Assembly (NCBI GenBank): GCA_023213395.1 | Contig: CM041465.1 | Span: 196,113,741 to 196,177,740 of the forward strand | DNA from: Cycas panzhihuaensis | Lineage: Eukaryota; Cycadophyta | Reading direction: 5' to 3' | Length of the DNA: 64,000 nucleotides | Shown here: positions 11,570 through 23,249 of the stretch, piece by piece | How the letters are laid out: each line of letters begins with the position of its first letter | Position numbering within the stretch: the first letter of the stretch is position 1 | Made by a program: the position numbers and the translations under genes | The notes under the pieces: model-generated | What the model saw: the letters and a program-made list of their open reading frames with translations, nothing else | Told to the model about the DNA's origin: nothing | The model's database searches: none

Positions 11570-11811
11570 TGTTATGACCCTTGTTCGTAACTAGGCCCAA
11601 TCGACAATTTACCCCAAAAGAGTACACAGGTGAGCACAAGAATACTTGATTTGATAAATAGTCAAAACTGTATTTGATTGATAAAAGTTGAATTGATATT
11701 CATATTACAATTTGTACCCAATTTTATATGCATATTGGGCCATTTTACGGAGGGTTATGTCCTTTCAATAGTGCATATTCATTTAACAATTAATTAATTA
11801 AGCTTGTTAAG
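11570..11811 (-). repeat. Element A 5' LTR, outer end missing
   Basis: Matches 8062-8303 with about 7 differences. The outermost 13 bp (GAGGTTCATAACA in the left copy) are absent. The sequence passes through a shared AAG directly into the second copy of the 745-bp repeat. Confidence 0.9.
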
Positions 11812-12553
11812 AAGCCTTGAAAATATAATATGTGCTTGAAGAAGTTGAGAAAAAATGAAGAAAAGTATGAACTTATGACTTTGAATTGAAAATTCTCCAC
11901 GGAAACAACTCCAAAATATATCAAATGACTTGTTAAATGAGAGTTCTCTTTGTTATGGACCCAATGCAACAGACAAGACTGAAAAAGGACCTCCTAATCT
12001 TAAGATATAACTAAACAAGTGACTAGTACGCTAGAAAATGATAAAAATGGGGACTAGCCCCCTCTATGAGCTGGCTGCTGATCTTATGAGAGCTCCATGT
12101 GACCTAGGACTAAAGTGATTTAACCAGACTCAAAACTATTATGTAATATAATTTAATCAATTTTTCTAAATAAAAAAATATAGCCCCTTTTAATAATAAT
12201 TCACGTTCGTGCAAATATAATATATGCCAAAAATATTAACTGAACATTATAATAATAATGATTATGTGATAACCCAAATAGGATTATGGTTATTCCATTA
12301 CAGAATTATTTGTGTCACCAATGCAAGTCACCATGGATGATCAAAGTTACAGAGGACATGATGCCATTATTGTGCAGGGCCATTGTCGTGAATATGAACT
12401 GCAAGTCTGCGAGCCACTAGTCTCTCAATATTGGCATAGCCACCGCTGCCAGAACCATATTTCTTTTTGAGGGGTAGTAACTATAGCTGGTCATATCCAA
12501 CAATCACACTAACTAAGATATTTGTGCCTGCACCCTTTAAGAGAGACCTGGCC
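11809..12553. repeat. 745-bp direct repeat, right copy
   Basis: Second copy of 7317-8061. It overlaps the truncated LTR by the three bases AAG and continues into element C's own sequence at 12554. The spacing suggests it arose during or soon after the insertion of A. Confidence 0.9.
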
Positions 12554-13444
12554 CCTTCGATCTTAATGATTTATGAAAACACATCCAAGGAACTCTTTCC
12601 AGGAAGTTATTGTGAAGAGGTAATAGTAACAGGAAATGGATGTCTAGTAGTTGAGGAGATAATGCATGCAATAGAAGAGCCACATCCATAGATTTATTAA
12701 GCACCAAGCGATGTTAAATGGCCTAAGCTTACTGGGTATTTAGTATTCCGTTTGATGAGATAGGCAGATCCAGGTTAATTTATCTCGAGGAGTCAATTCT
12801 CTAGTGCTCAGAAGCCTCACGCATATGATAACAAATATTTGCTCTTCCCTCAGTGTGGCTCCCCTAGGAGTCAATGACGACATGCTTTTAATGTTTGATA
12901 CAGGCATTTTGAGAATCTTATCCACTAATATGATCATATTTAATAACTTTAGCTCGTTCAAAGCCTAACATAATCTTTGAAATCCCTCCAAGTGTTTGTG
13001 TAATATGATTAACAACACACTTCTGTTACCATTCCAATGTAGGATGTATCAACTGTCTTTCCATGGTACTCATAAGACATCGTAGGCAGCATAGCCAAAA
13101 CTTGCACAACAAGGTCTAAAGAATACCTAAGTGTTGAAGGTAATAAAGCAGAGATTTCATACCAAAAATATTTATGAGTATTACAAGCCACTACTTTACC
13201 CTCTCTATTTAGAAAATATATTTTCTACAAGCCACAAATGCAAGCACATTCTCATTCAGAGCCAAAAACACAGCAACAACCTATCATTCAATCTATACAT
13301 AGAGAAGCTCTTCATTTGTAGTCATTATTTCCACAGATCTAGCAATGGCTACTTACCAACAAACATATTTGGTAGACCATTTTTTTAATTTTTAATTAAA
13401 AAAAAAATACATAGGAACATAAGCTAGATTTTGAAGGCCTTAAA
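12554..13444. other. Element C internal sequence, middle part
   Basis: Contains short frames on the minus strand (for example 12961-12740 and 13191-13009) in which I recognise no domain. A run of A follows at 13389-13410. It ends with TTAAA (13440-13444), the left TSD of element B. Confidence 0.5.
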
Positions 13445-13680
13445 TATAATGGACCAATTTCATTTTAGAGGATTTTAAGCTGAAAGGTAAGCAAGCACGC
13501 GTTAGTAAATAATCAAATAATTGATTAATATTGAAAAGAATAAAAATTGATGTTTTTATATTACATTTAGGGCCACATTGATATACATATGGAGCCCTTT
13601 CATAGAAGATTACTTTCTTTCGATTACATTATCCTAAAATAACATTTGATTAATTAGCCTCTTTAAGGAGGTTCATAATA
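13445..13680 (-). repeat. Element B 3' LTR
   Basis: 236 bp; starts TATAATGGACC (partner TGTAATGGACC) and ends GGTTCATAATA (partner GGTTGATAACA). The terminal changes are transitions of the TG/CA ends. Confidence 0.92.
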
Positions 13681-13697
13681 ATTCCTCCCTCTTAAGA
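13681..13697 (-). promoter_or_regulatory. Element B polypurine tract
   Basis: The minus strand reads TCTTAAGAGGGAGGAAT next to the LTR, close to the PPT of A and E. Confidence 0.8.
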
Positions 13698-13738
13698 TGT
13701 TTCACCGATGAAACTCTTATGTCCCAAATCAGGATAAA

Positions 13739-16700
13739 GTTTTAGAAAATCAGAAGATTCCCATAAAGCATCTTCGATAGGCAATTATTTTCATTTAATC
13801 AAGTATTCTTGAATGGTTTTTTACCACAATCGATGTTCTCAAACTTCAAGAATAGCTTCTGGCAATAGAATTAATTTGCCTTCTTCACCTAAAAGGGGTA
13901 ATTTTGTCTGCATCTATCCATGGTTCCCAATTTTCTTTTTGAGACATGACAAATGAAATACATTGTGTAATTTGGAAGTTGGTAGTTCCAAGGCATAAGC
14001 CACTTCTCCAATTTTCTATTTAACTTGAAAGGCCCAATAAACTGAGGACTCAATTTCTTCTTTTGAGAATTTTTTAATGATGCTTGCTTGCATGGTTATA
14101 GTCTCACATAGACCCAATCACCAACTTTGAATGCTCTTTCCGTATGGTATTTATCATCTTATTGTTTCATACGATTTCTAGTTTCTTCTAAATGTTATTT
14201 TAATATTTGAATTGTGTTCTATGATTCTCGGAGATAATCATGAACTAATAGAACCTTATTATCCTTGTTTAACCAATCCTTCAATTAAGTTGGTTGATAA
14301 CCATATAATGCTTGATACGAGATTATTTTAATGGATGAATGATAAGAAGAATTATATCCGGCTTTAGCTAAGTGTAGCCATTTGACCCATAAATTATGTT
14401 TATTAGCCACATAGTTCTGTAAGTAATTTTCTAAACATTTGTTCACTGCTTCAGTTTATCCATCTTTTTGTGGATGATAACTGGTACTCATCTCTAATTT
14501 TATACCCACTTGTTGAAACATTTCTTGCTAAAAATGACTTAAGAATTTAGGATCCCTGTCACTAATAATGGTTTGTAGAAATCCATGCAATTTGTGAATT
14601 TCTTTGATAAATACTTCAGTCAATTGCTGAGGTTTATAATTAGATTAAATGGGTATAAAATGAGTAAATTTTGTTAAATGATCCATAATCACATAAATAA
14701 CATCTTTCCCTTTTGATTTTAGTAAACCAATGATAAAATCCATGCTAATACTTTCCTATTTTTGTTGTGGAATAGGAAGAGGTTGGAGTAGTCTAGGAGT
14801 AGCAGTATGTTCATGTTTATTGACTTGGCACACTATGCATTTAGATACAAATTTCTTAATGTCCTTTTTCATTCCTTTATAGAAAAATAATTGTTTGGCT
14901 CAAAGATAAGTTTTATAAAATTGTTCATGTCCTACTATAGGTACTATATGCTTTTCATTTAATATCTTGGTATGTAAGGCTGAGTTTGTGCCTAAGAATA
15001 TCTGTCCTTTATACTATAAAATATCATTTATACATTCGAATTTGTCTTCTTTTCCTTATAGAATTTTTTGAATAAGTTGTTAGATTTTAGGATCTTTCAC
15101 ATATTTTGATTATAACTCCATGATCCATATTGGTTCTATCATTAAGATGACTTTTAACTGAGATTCTACACTTTCTTTATCTTTCTGCGATAATGCATCA
15201 GCCACCACATTATTTTTTCTTTTATTATATATTATGTCGAAATCAAATGCTTAAATTTTACTTATCTACTTTTGTTGTTCAAGGGATAATTCTTTTTGTT
15301 TCAATAAATATTGCAAACTATTATAATCTGTCTTGACTATAAATTTGCTACCTAATAGATACTGACGCCATTTAACCAAAGTGTGTATAATAGCCAACAT
15401 TTCCTTATCATAGGTAGATTTTAAAATTTCTTTGTTGTTTAGCTTTCTACTTTAAAATATAATGGGTTTACCTTCTTGCATTAGTACTACACCAATTCTT
15501 GTTCTCAATGCATCACATTCTATTATAAAAATTTTAGAAAAATGAGGTGATGTTAGCATCGGTAGTTGAGTCATTATTTTCTTAACTTATTTGAAACACT
15601 TTGTCGCTTGTTCATTCCATTGGAAAGAATCCTTTTTTAATAAATAAGTGAAGGCAACTATTCTCTGTGCATAATTTTTAACAAAATGTCAATAATAACC
15701 TATTAATCCTAGAAATCCTTAGAGTTTTATAATATTTTTGGATATCAAGCATTCTTGAATTGCCTTGACTTTCCTTGGGTTAGCTCTAATTCCTTCTTTT
15801 TATATAAGATGACTTAGATATTCTCTTTATTTCATTCTAAAATAATTTCATTCTAAAATAACATTTTGATTTGTTAACATAAAATTTTTGTTCCTTCAAG
15901 GTGCTTAGTACTTGGTCAAGATGGTTCACGTGTTCTTCCCATTGTTTACTAAATATCAATATGTCGTCAAAGAAGACTAAGACAAACTTTTGCAAGAAAA
16001 GTTTCAAAACTTGATTTATTATAGCTTGAAATGTGGCTGGTGCATTGGTTAAGCTAAAGGGCATTACCTTGAATTCATAATGACCATGGTATGTACTAAA
16101 GGCTATTTTGTATATATCTTCTAGTTTAATACGAATTTGATGATAACCCGACTTTAAATCGATTTTTAAAAAATATTTTGCTCCATGTAATTAGTCTAGC
16201 AGCTCATCGATCCTTGGTATAAGAAATTTATTTTTTATTGTAACCTTATTTAGTGCTTAGTATTCTATGCACATATGAAAAGATACATCTTTCTTCCTTA
16301 CTAAGATTACAGGTGCTGCAAATAGGATTTTACTAGGAGTTATTGCTCCTATATCTAATAATTCTTATATGACCCTTTCAATATCGTTCCGATAATAATG
16401 TGGCTGTTTATAGGGTTGGATAACAATTGGATTAGTACCTACTTCTAGCTCAATTTGATATTCACATCCTCTGTTTAGTGGCAATTCTACTTGAATATTT
16501 TGGAAAACTTCTTTATATTTTTGGATGACCTTTTGAAGTTCATTTTCTTGTGTAGTTGGCTTAATTTCTACCTGGATAGAAAAAAGTTGAGCCATCATAC
16601 TGTGGTAGCCTTTCTTGATTAATTTTTCCATTCATTTACAGGATATTAGTTGGGTATTCCTAGGTTTCTCTCCTTGAAGGATGATAGTTTTTCCATCTTT

Positions 16701-17200
16701 CTTATACCTCATAAATAATTCTTTAAGATTGATTTCAAAAGTTCCCAAAGTTCTTAACCACTGATTTCCTAGAATAATATCTACTCCACCAACATATAAT
16801 ACATAAAACATTTCTTTAAGTGTGACATCACTTATTGAGATTTTAAGGTTTTCCATCATTCCTTGTCCATATATAACTTAGTGCCCCCAATACTTACTTG
16901 AAAAGGTGCCATTCTAGATGGAAATAGTTTTAAGTATTGAGTAAATATTTTATCAATAAAATTATGAGTACTTCTGGGATTGATCAAAATCATAACAGCC
17001 TAATTTTTAATAAATCCTCGTAGTTTAAGTGTGTCAGACCTTGTTAGACCACTCATAACTGAGAATGACATTTTTAAGATGTCCTCCTCTTGGTTATATT
17101 GGTACTCTCGATTTTCAATATTATTTTCTTGGCCACGTTCTTTATCATCCTCTTCTTTAATTTCCTTATCTTCTGCTATTAGGGATAATTTAATTATATA
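13739..17200 (-). pseudogene. Element B pol remnant: protease, RT, RNase H, integrase, chromodomain
   Basis: From right to left: the protease active site at about 17003-16970 reads LINPRSTHNFID, with Asn in place of the catalytic Asp (codon 16981-16979). Open pieces follow at 16859-16632 (protease C-terminus) and 16631-16365 (protease-RT linker). RT is open at 16064-15837 and keeps the FFDD box ([21 protein letters not shown] region). An integrase core with SMDFIIGL lies near 14745. A chromodomain-like C-terminus (YLIKWK...LPIEDALWESSDFL) lies at about 13865-13739. In the integrase, stops stand where Trp is expected; in the chromodomain region TGA stands where Arg is expected. Chromodomains direct chromovirus integration to marked chromatin. 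This copy cannot make a working enzyme. Confidence 0.85.
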
Positions 17201-17215
17201 TAATTGATTTTTCTA

Positions 17216-18291
17216 ATATTTGTGATTAGGTGTCCATTTTTTAGCACATATGAAGTAGAGATTCTTTTTCTGTAATTCTTCTTACTTGGCTCTTGTCCTT
17301 TGAAGTAATGATTTAGCTGATTGAGTAACTCTACTAGGTACTAGACTAGATCGTATAGTCAAAGGAGGACTAGAATGAGTATAAGGAGAAATATAGGGTC
17401 TTGTTCTTGCTTTTTGTATCTCATTAACCTTTCCTTTCTATATTTTGGCAAGTTGTATGCCTTATTCAGATCTTGAGGTTCTTGAATTTTGATGTCCACT
17501 TAGATCTCCATGGTTAAGCCATCTATATATAATTAAATAAGTCAATTCATAGGAATATCTTCTAAAATATAACTTAACTTTGTAAATACTACACTGTATT
17601 CTTCCATAGTTCCTGTCTGTTTTAATCTTTGTAACTCACAATAATAATCATGATTCGATATAGTCTCAAACCGTTTAATAAATAAACACATAAATTCTTT
17701 CCAAGTTGGAAGTTGAGTTCAAAAAGAGGTTCGTTCTGGACACTGCCACCATTCATATGTTATCCCATCCATGTGTAGGGTGGCTAATGGAACTTGCTCT
17801 ATTGGCTCAATCTCCATTAAGCAAAAGTAGTTTTCTATTTGTTGTATCCACACTTTCAGCTCATGTGATTTTTACTCTATACTGAAATGTTGTATAGTAA
17901 TTTTTTCTAACTTTTTATTTTTCTATGTTTGAATACTTTGTAAGCAGTTAAAGCATGCTTAAAAACCTATTATCTTCTATTCTTCAAGAGTTAAATTCTA
18001 GTATTTATTAAGATAGTTTCTAATAGTCTTATTTTCAAAATTAATTGGAGATATCTGGTGCCCAAACTAATTTCTTGTAATTTGATATCTAATATGTTAT
18101 TGACGGCTCATTGTTTCATCTTCTGAATCTAGCACAATCATATCCTGCTTTCTGCTTATTACTATAATCATTACGTTATCCAAAATTTAGTGTAAGGTAT
18201 GATTTAAGAGAGAATTTGACGTTTGGACCACGCTGTGGTCTACTTGAGTGATTGGTTCGATGATATCTTTTTGAACGATATTGTCTGCCAT
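17216..18291 (-). pseudogene. Element B gag remnant
   Basis: Starts at the same ATG context as in element A (18291-18289) and can be followed through the gag core to a zinc knuckle near 17260-17220. The knuckle reads YFICAKKWTPNHKY: the first and last Cys are Tyr, both explained by G-to-A changes. Several stops interrupt the frame. Compared with element A the reading is more decayed, which fits an older insertion. Confidence 0.78.
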
Positions 18292-18684
18292 ATCTTTAGT
18301 ATTCATTATTTTAATAATTATATAAGTACGACTCCACTGATTGACTGTTGTGTTTAGGTTATTAAAGAAGATAGATAGTGAATCCTTCTCCCCTTAACCT
18401 TTTTGGCTTCTTTTATTGATGTATAAATCTTATGTATTGAATGAAAACTTCAATACCCAAAATAATATTCTAGTCTTAGTTTAATACTGCTTGAAGGGAC
18501 TCAAGCTGGTCACACTCGTATACAGAATATAGAATTCATTAATTGTTTAATATTTAAGAGATAATAATTGATTAAATGGTTGATTAGTTAGAATATATAT
18601 AATAGTGAAATGATTAAAAAAAAAATGGTGATAAATAGATTTAAGAATTTTACTATATCAAGAACTTATTTGGATGGCTCACTA

Positions 18685-18715
<31 letters not shown>
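18685..18715. repeat. (GT)n microsatellite
   Basis: About 15 GT units inside the leader of element B. Confidence 0.9.
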
Positions 18716-18721
<6 letters not shown>

Positions 18722-18954
18722 GATATGAAATAATGATTTAAAAACTTTGTACTTATTTATTATCATAAATGTAATTATATATTAATGAGTATATTTCTAA
18801 AAAGAATGCATATAATAACCATGCCACTTATATACATGAATTCTATTAAAACAAATATAAAAAAACTATTGAAAATGTAATTAAGTATCGTCGCTATGGA
18901 TTTGGACGTGCATGTGGTATTAATGACCATATGAAATGAAATTTTATAATATAT

Positions 18955-18955
18955 A

Positions 18956-19003
<48 letters not shown>

Positions 19004-19012
19004 TATATATGA
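18955..19012. repeat. (AT)n microsatellite
   Basis: A run of AT units with few interruptions inside the leader of element B. Element E has an even longer run at the matching place. Confidence 0.9.
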
Positions 19013-19689
19013 TAAGCGATAGAAATAAATAATGAAAAACAGAATGCCGATAGACCAGCGATTGCAATAGGGACGCTGATGTAATAGGATGTCACGAAAC
19101 AAACAGGAATGAACCAGAATGAGACGAAATAGGAATTGGAATGCATGAACGATGAGAGTGTGAATGAGATCGTACCAGTGATGAGAATGCAATAGTAATG
19201 AGAACATATAGTGAGAATGAGAGCATAGCAGTGACAAGAATGCAACAACGATGAGAACGTGAATGAGAACCTAGTGATAAGAGTGAACCAATGACGTGAA
19301 TGAACCAGCGACGAGAATGAACCAGTGACGAGAGTGTGAAATGATAAACTAATGAGAATGTGATGAACCGGAATGATAAACTAGTGACGAACGTGAATGA
19401 GAAACCAATGAGAATGAGAACCAGACGAATGTGATGAGAACAACAAATGGAAATGTAGGTGCAAAGACTAGGTGAATTAGATAAATGGGGATGAAGGGAA
19501 AATGGAAACGATAGGACATAAAACAAAGAGAAATAGGAGCAAACAAAGATTTGGAGGCATATAAGGCCATTTGATTTGATTTTTGGGATAATAAATATGA
19601 GTATGTATTAATTTGGGGTCACACCCAATTCTTGAATGCTGAAAATTAAATTAATAAGTCTTGTTGAAAAAAAATCTCGTTGAAGACTG

Positions 19690-19701
19690 GCTCTGATACC
19701 A
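19690..19701 (-). promoter_or_regulatory. Element B primer-binding site (initiator tRNA-Met)
   Basis: The minus strand reads TGGTATCAGAGC two bases inside the 5' LTR. Confidence 0.9.
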
Positions 19702-19703
19702 AT

Positions 19704-19939
19704 TGTAATGGACCAATTCTATTACAAAGGATTTTAAGCTGAAAGGTGAGCAAGCACGCATAAGTAAATAATCAAATAGTTGATTAATATATAAAAGAAT
19801 AAAAATTGATGTTTTTATATTATATTTAGGGCCATATTTATATATATATGGAATCCTTTCACAGAAGATTATGTTCTTTCGACTGTATCATCCTGAAATA
19901 ACATTTGATTATTTAACCTTTTTAAGGAGGTTGATAACA
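19704..19939 (-). repeat. Element B 5' LTR
   Basis: 236 bp, TG...CA ends, the same length as the left LTR. Followed by TSD TTAAA (19940-19944). Confidence 0.92.
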
Positions 19940-19944
19940 TTAAA

Positions 19945-20489
19945 TACAGAATTTTTTCTTGAATATTTTTAATACAAGGAGAGTATATATCATCATAACA
20001 AAAAAATGACCTTTATCAATCTATAGATCTGCAAAAAACTTTTGAAATTAAGTCACTTTTAGCCAAGAAGGACTCTCTCAACTGGTGTCAATGATCATGG
20101 TTGCATTCTTATCCAATGACATGCAATGAAGATGGTCTTCTAGTAATTGGAATCTTTACATGCATTTTCATGGACTTTCACCTGTATAAAATATTATTGT
20201 GGCACCACATGCGTGGAAGATGTCCAGTTGAGCAGCTTCAACAAGCTTCAAACAACTTTAAAAAACTTCAAAATGGGCTTGAAAACAACCTCTCATCAAC
20301 ATCAAAATAGCCCTTCAAAACTTGATAACAGTCCCATAACAAAATATGTATAAGAGGTAACTTGAAATGATCTTTAACTTGACACAGTCACCAAACAAGC
20401 ACACCAAAAAAATTATAAGGCTTAAAAGCTCAAAATCAAGGATAACATATACTAGGGTTTACAATGGAGTCCACAAGGATTGGCCTTAG
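19945..20489. other. Element C internal sequence next to its PBS
   Basis: Presumably the leader of element C. Short plus-strand frames at 20101-20353 overlap each other and match no family. No gag start is recognisable on the minus strand. Confidence 0.5.
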
Positions 20490-20501
20490 GCTCTGATACC
20501 A
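20490..20501 (-). promoter_or_regulatory. Element C primer-binding site (initiator tRNA-Met)
   Basis: The minus strand reads TGGTATCAGAGC immediately inside the LTR, followed by CTAAGGCC. Confidence 0.88.
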
Positions 20502-20803
20502 TGTTATAATTAGAAATGAAATAATCACATAAAACCCTAATGGTGAATAAATAGATAAATCAATAAAGTAGAAACTAATGAAGTGTGTATAATAATAAAC
20601 ACAATGTGTGGAGAATTGGTCAAAACTCAATTAGGAACAATGGAGAGTATATACTTATAATACATGCTCACCACTATTGAGAGAACCCCATTGGTTTACT
20701 TAGAGGTGGTACACATATCAAGGTGGCCCACAACTGTAATATAAAATACAAGATATAGAGAGAGTTTATATAAGGTTAATGTAATTGGGTATTACACCTA
20801 ACA
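20502..20803 (-). repeat. Element C 5' LTR
   Basis: 302 bp, partner of 6433-6748. It starts TGTTATAATTAG and ends CACCTAACA, followed by TSD CTAAA. It has an extra 13-bp piece (GTAGAAACTAATG near 20570) absent from the left LTR. Confidence 0.85.
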
Positions 20804-20808
20804 CTAAA

Positions 20809-22841
20809 GGAGTAGGCAAACTCCTTATAACTCCCAAGTGAAGAGATAAACTCCTTATAACTCGTATCATCAACATTAAGAGATCTTAAACAAAGGCTTT
20901 TACAGAGATAATAAATATGGCTTATCATCATCAACATCATCATGTTATCCAACTTTAATTAAAATATATTCTAATTCTCTCTTAAATCCAATTTTCACTT
21001 TTTTTCTTTTAAGGAAAGTTCTCATGAACTATAAATGAGTTAAAATAAGTAATAAATGAGTCATAAATGAACAAAAACAAACTATGGAACTTGTCCTTTT
21101 TACCAAACCACTTCAAATACATTATCATAGAGCCAAGAACCCTTTTTGTATAACTAGAAATCACCAAAAAATGCTTTAGACTACTGAAAAAATATCTGTG
21201 TAACTATGCTTGAAAATTCTACATCAACTTTAATCATTAAAATATTTATCAAATCATAGTCAAAATATGCTATGTAACTAGATAAAATATCCATGTTTGA
21301 ATCTTATTTCCAATGAAATAGATGACACAGAATTCTAATGCTCCATGTGAAATATATACTAAAAATAGTTCATATACATTATAAAAAAAGAAATTGGGCA
21401 AAAAATTCATAATGGAACTTTTATATTTTGTCTCTCATTAACCAGAAAAGACCATGTGACCATATAGAAGGTTGATTGGGGGCTTGATGGACTCCACACA
21501 ATATTTTCATAAAGCTTAATTTCATTATAATCTTTAGAAAAATAAATTTATCAAAATAAATTCAATGTAAGCTTCTGCATGAGTTCGACTATGAACTTTT
21601 AATGCTTAACTGCCTTGTTTGAGAGATCTAAGTAAAATATCATGATCAAACTAAAAATTTAGCTTTTAAATATTACCAAATACTTGTATAAGTTTTCATA
21701 TCTTAAAAATATTGAGAAAATCTAAAAAAATACAAAGTTGAATATAACAGTTTTATTTGTGTGTCAAAAGAAGAGGGTTTAAAGAAGTTTGATTGAGTAT
21801 AACTCATTAAAAGCTACTTAGATTTAGATAAAATTTCATCCATAGGGTCATATAACTATGTAGAACACATTAGTATATTCAAAATAATGAGAAAAATAAT
21901 TTAGAAATATTTTTCTTTTATGTTGTTTCATCAACTTTCTTCATGGAAGGGTGATAACCAACAAACTTGGTTTTTTAGTATTTTAACATTAGATTTTAGA
22001 TTTGATTATTTATCAAGGGTTTCTTAGGAATTATTCATATCCTCATGCTATTAAATCATAGAAAATAATCAAGAAGTATATGTAAAATCATTGTCAAAAG
22101 TTGTATACTCATTGTGATAATACCAAACCCCAAACATTATGCCAAGCATCATCAAACACTACCCAACAAGTATATTAACTATAGAATAAGCTTCTAAACT
22201 AATCACACTATGGAAGCCCTCATATATGAATAAAAGAAGAAGAAGAAGAAGAAGAAGAAAATATTGCTTATTTAAATATTTGATATCATTCCTTGATAAC
22301 TTGTTAAAAAAGAAATAATTTCTTATAACCACTTCATTATCATTCAAAATGGTCTAATGATGATAATGATAAACCTAAGAAAATTGGTACATCATGACAA
22401 TGAATCCCCACTAGGATGCTCATAATGGTCTCTACATTATAATCCAAATAAACATGTAGTATGTAGCCTTACATGCCACTTGAAATGACCTTCAATCACA
22501 TTTATAGGGTACACAATCCTATATAAATGAATTCTAACTATAATGATCTCCTTCACTTATCATCAACAATCTATGGATCCTTCAAAACCATTGAATGCTT
22601 AAAATAGGTGCTACATACATGATAAAATATCCATAAAATGCATCAATAATAAAATTTCACCATTATATTTTCTCTATGCTTGTAAAATACTCCTAATTTG
22701 ATCATGTCTTTAGTATATCTAGCAACTAATGAAATTAGTTTTAATTTTGTCTTTAAAATTTTGGCTTAACAAATGCCTCAACATCATGATAATAAATCAC
22801 GTACAAAACCTTCTATATGGATTTGATATAAGTAGGATCAT
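20809..22841. other. Internal sequence of element O, middle part
   Basis: About 2 kb of AT-rich DNA between elements C and F. I see no domain on either strand. The only local structure is a (GAA)n run at 22234-22260. It ends in ATCAT (22837-22841), the left TSD of element F. Confidence 0.5.
22234..22260. repeat. (GAA)n microsatellite
   Basis: About nine GAA/AAG units in non-coding DNA. Confidence 0.9.
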
Positions 22842-23229
22842 TGTTATGTAACCTCCTAAGGTGAACAACATATAAGCATCTAATTGCGCAGTTAAGGTGG
22901 AATAGGTTAATGTTATTTATCAATGGGTGTGCACATGCCATATACCTCCACTAATGGGATTAAAGGTCGTATGGTTATCTACTAATATGCTAGGGAATAA
23001 AAACCACTTATGTCCATTTAAGGGCATACATTTATAAAGAAATCCCTTATGTCATAATCTTCTCTTGTAAGATTGTATTCATGAACATCTTCTCTTTTGG
23101 TGTTCTTTAAGCTTTCTTGTACCCTTTCATGTTCTAAATGTAATCTAAGCTATTACTATAATAAAAAGATTTATTTATACTCTCTTATTACCTATTTATA
23201 GAAAAAAATTATTGGTTGGGATCATAACA
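22842..23229 (+). repeat. Element F 5' LTR
   Basis: Starts TGTTATGTAACCTCC and ends GGGATCATAACA. The termini are TG...CA. Confidence 0.9.
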
Positions 23230-23231
23230 AG

Positions 23232-23243
23232 TGGTATCAGAGC
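23232..23243 (+). promoter_or_regulatory. Element F primer-binding site (initiator tRNA-Met)
   Basis: Reads TGGTATCAGAGC on the plus strand, two bases after the LTR. Confidence 0.92.
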
Positions 23244-23249
23244 AATGTT

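Larger units (their letters stand above)
8062..11811 (-). mobile_element. Element A: gag-protease-only chromovirus-family element
   Basis: Left LTR 8062-8316, PPT 8317-8332, protease and gag frames on the minus strand, a leader, PBS 11556-11567 and right LTR 11570-11811. There is no reverse transcriptase, RNase H or integrase: about 240 bp separate the protease domain from the PPT, where the relative B has about 2.9 kb of pol. LTR-LTR differences are about 7 in 242 bp by eye (about 3%). The right LTR lacks its last 13 bp and the flanks are not a 5-bp TSD but a 745-bp direct repeat. The element could move only with pol proteins supplied in trans. Confidence 0.88.
18292..19689 (-). other. Element B 5' leader with microsatellites
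   Basis: About 1.4 kb between PBS and gag. It contains a (GT)n run at 18685-18715, an (AT)n run at 18955-19012 and, at 19080-19500, a purine-rich stretch built from degenerate GAATGAGAAC and CCAGTGACGAGAATG-like words. The apparently open minus-strand frames at 18944-19570 are products of this biased composition; their translations are Ser/His/Phe-rich and match nothing. Confidence 0.7.
13445..19939 (-). mobile_element. Element B: chromovirus (Ty3/gypsy), full-length but decayed
   Basis: Both LTRs are 236 bp (13445-13680, 19704-19939), the TSDs are TTAAA (13440-13444 and 19940-19944), and the PPT and initiator-Met PBS lie just inside the LTRs. Reading on the minus strand gives gag, protease, RT, RNase H, integrase and a C-terminal chromodomain: the gene order of a chromovirus. 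Total length is 6495 bp. All frames are interrupted by stops, and the protease active site is changed. It is the closest relative in the window of the pol-less elements A and E and shows what they lack. Confidence 0.92.
6433..20803 (-). mobile_element. Element C: gene-poor LTR retrotransposon (LARD-like) interrupted by A and B
   Basis: The LTRs are at 6433-6748 and 20502-20803. Both begin TGTTA and the right one ends CTAACA. The 5-bp flanks are identical (CTAAA, 6428-6432 and 20804-20808). A polypurine tract inside the left LTR and an initiator-Met PBS inside the right LTR set the orientation as minus. Without A, B and the extra 745-bp copy the element is about 3.4 kb. I recognise no gag, protease, RT or integrase in its own internal DNA (6749-8061, 12554-13439, 19945-20489), so it is probably a non-autonomous element that depends on enzymes supplied by others. 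Confidence 0.8.

Noticed and set aside
18944-19570. Several overlapping minus-strand open frames of 73-144 codons
   Set aside because: They lie in an AT microsatellite and a purine-biased leader tract of element B. The lack of stops follows from the composition; the translations are low-complexity and match nothing.
20490-20501. Matches to the 3' end of initiator tRNA-Met at many sites as possible tRNA genes
   Set aside because: Only the 12 bases complementary to the acceptor end are present, always next to an LTR. They are primer-binding sites, not tRNA genes.
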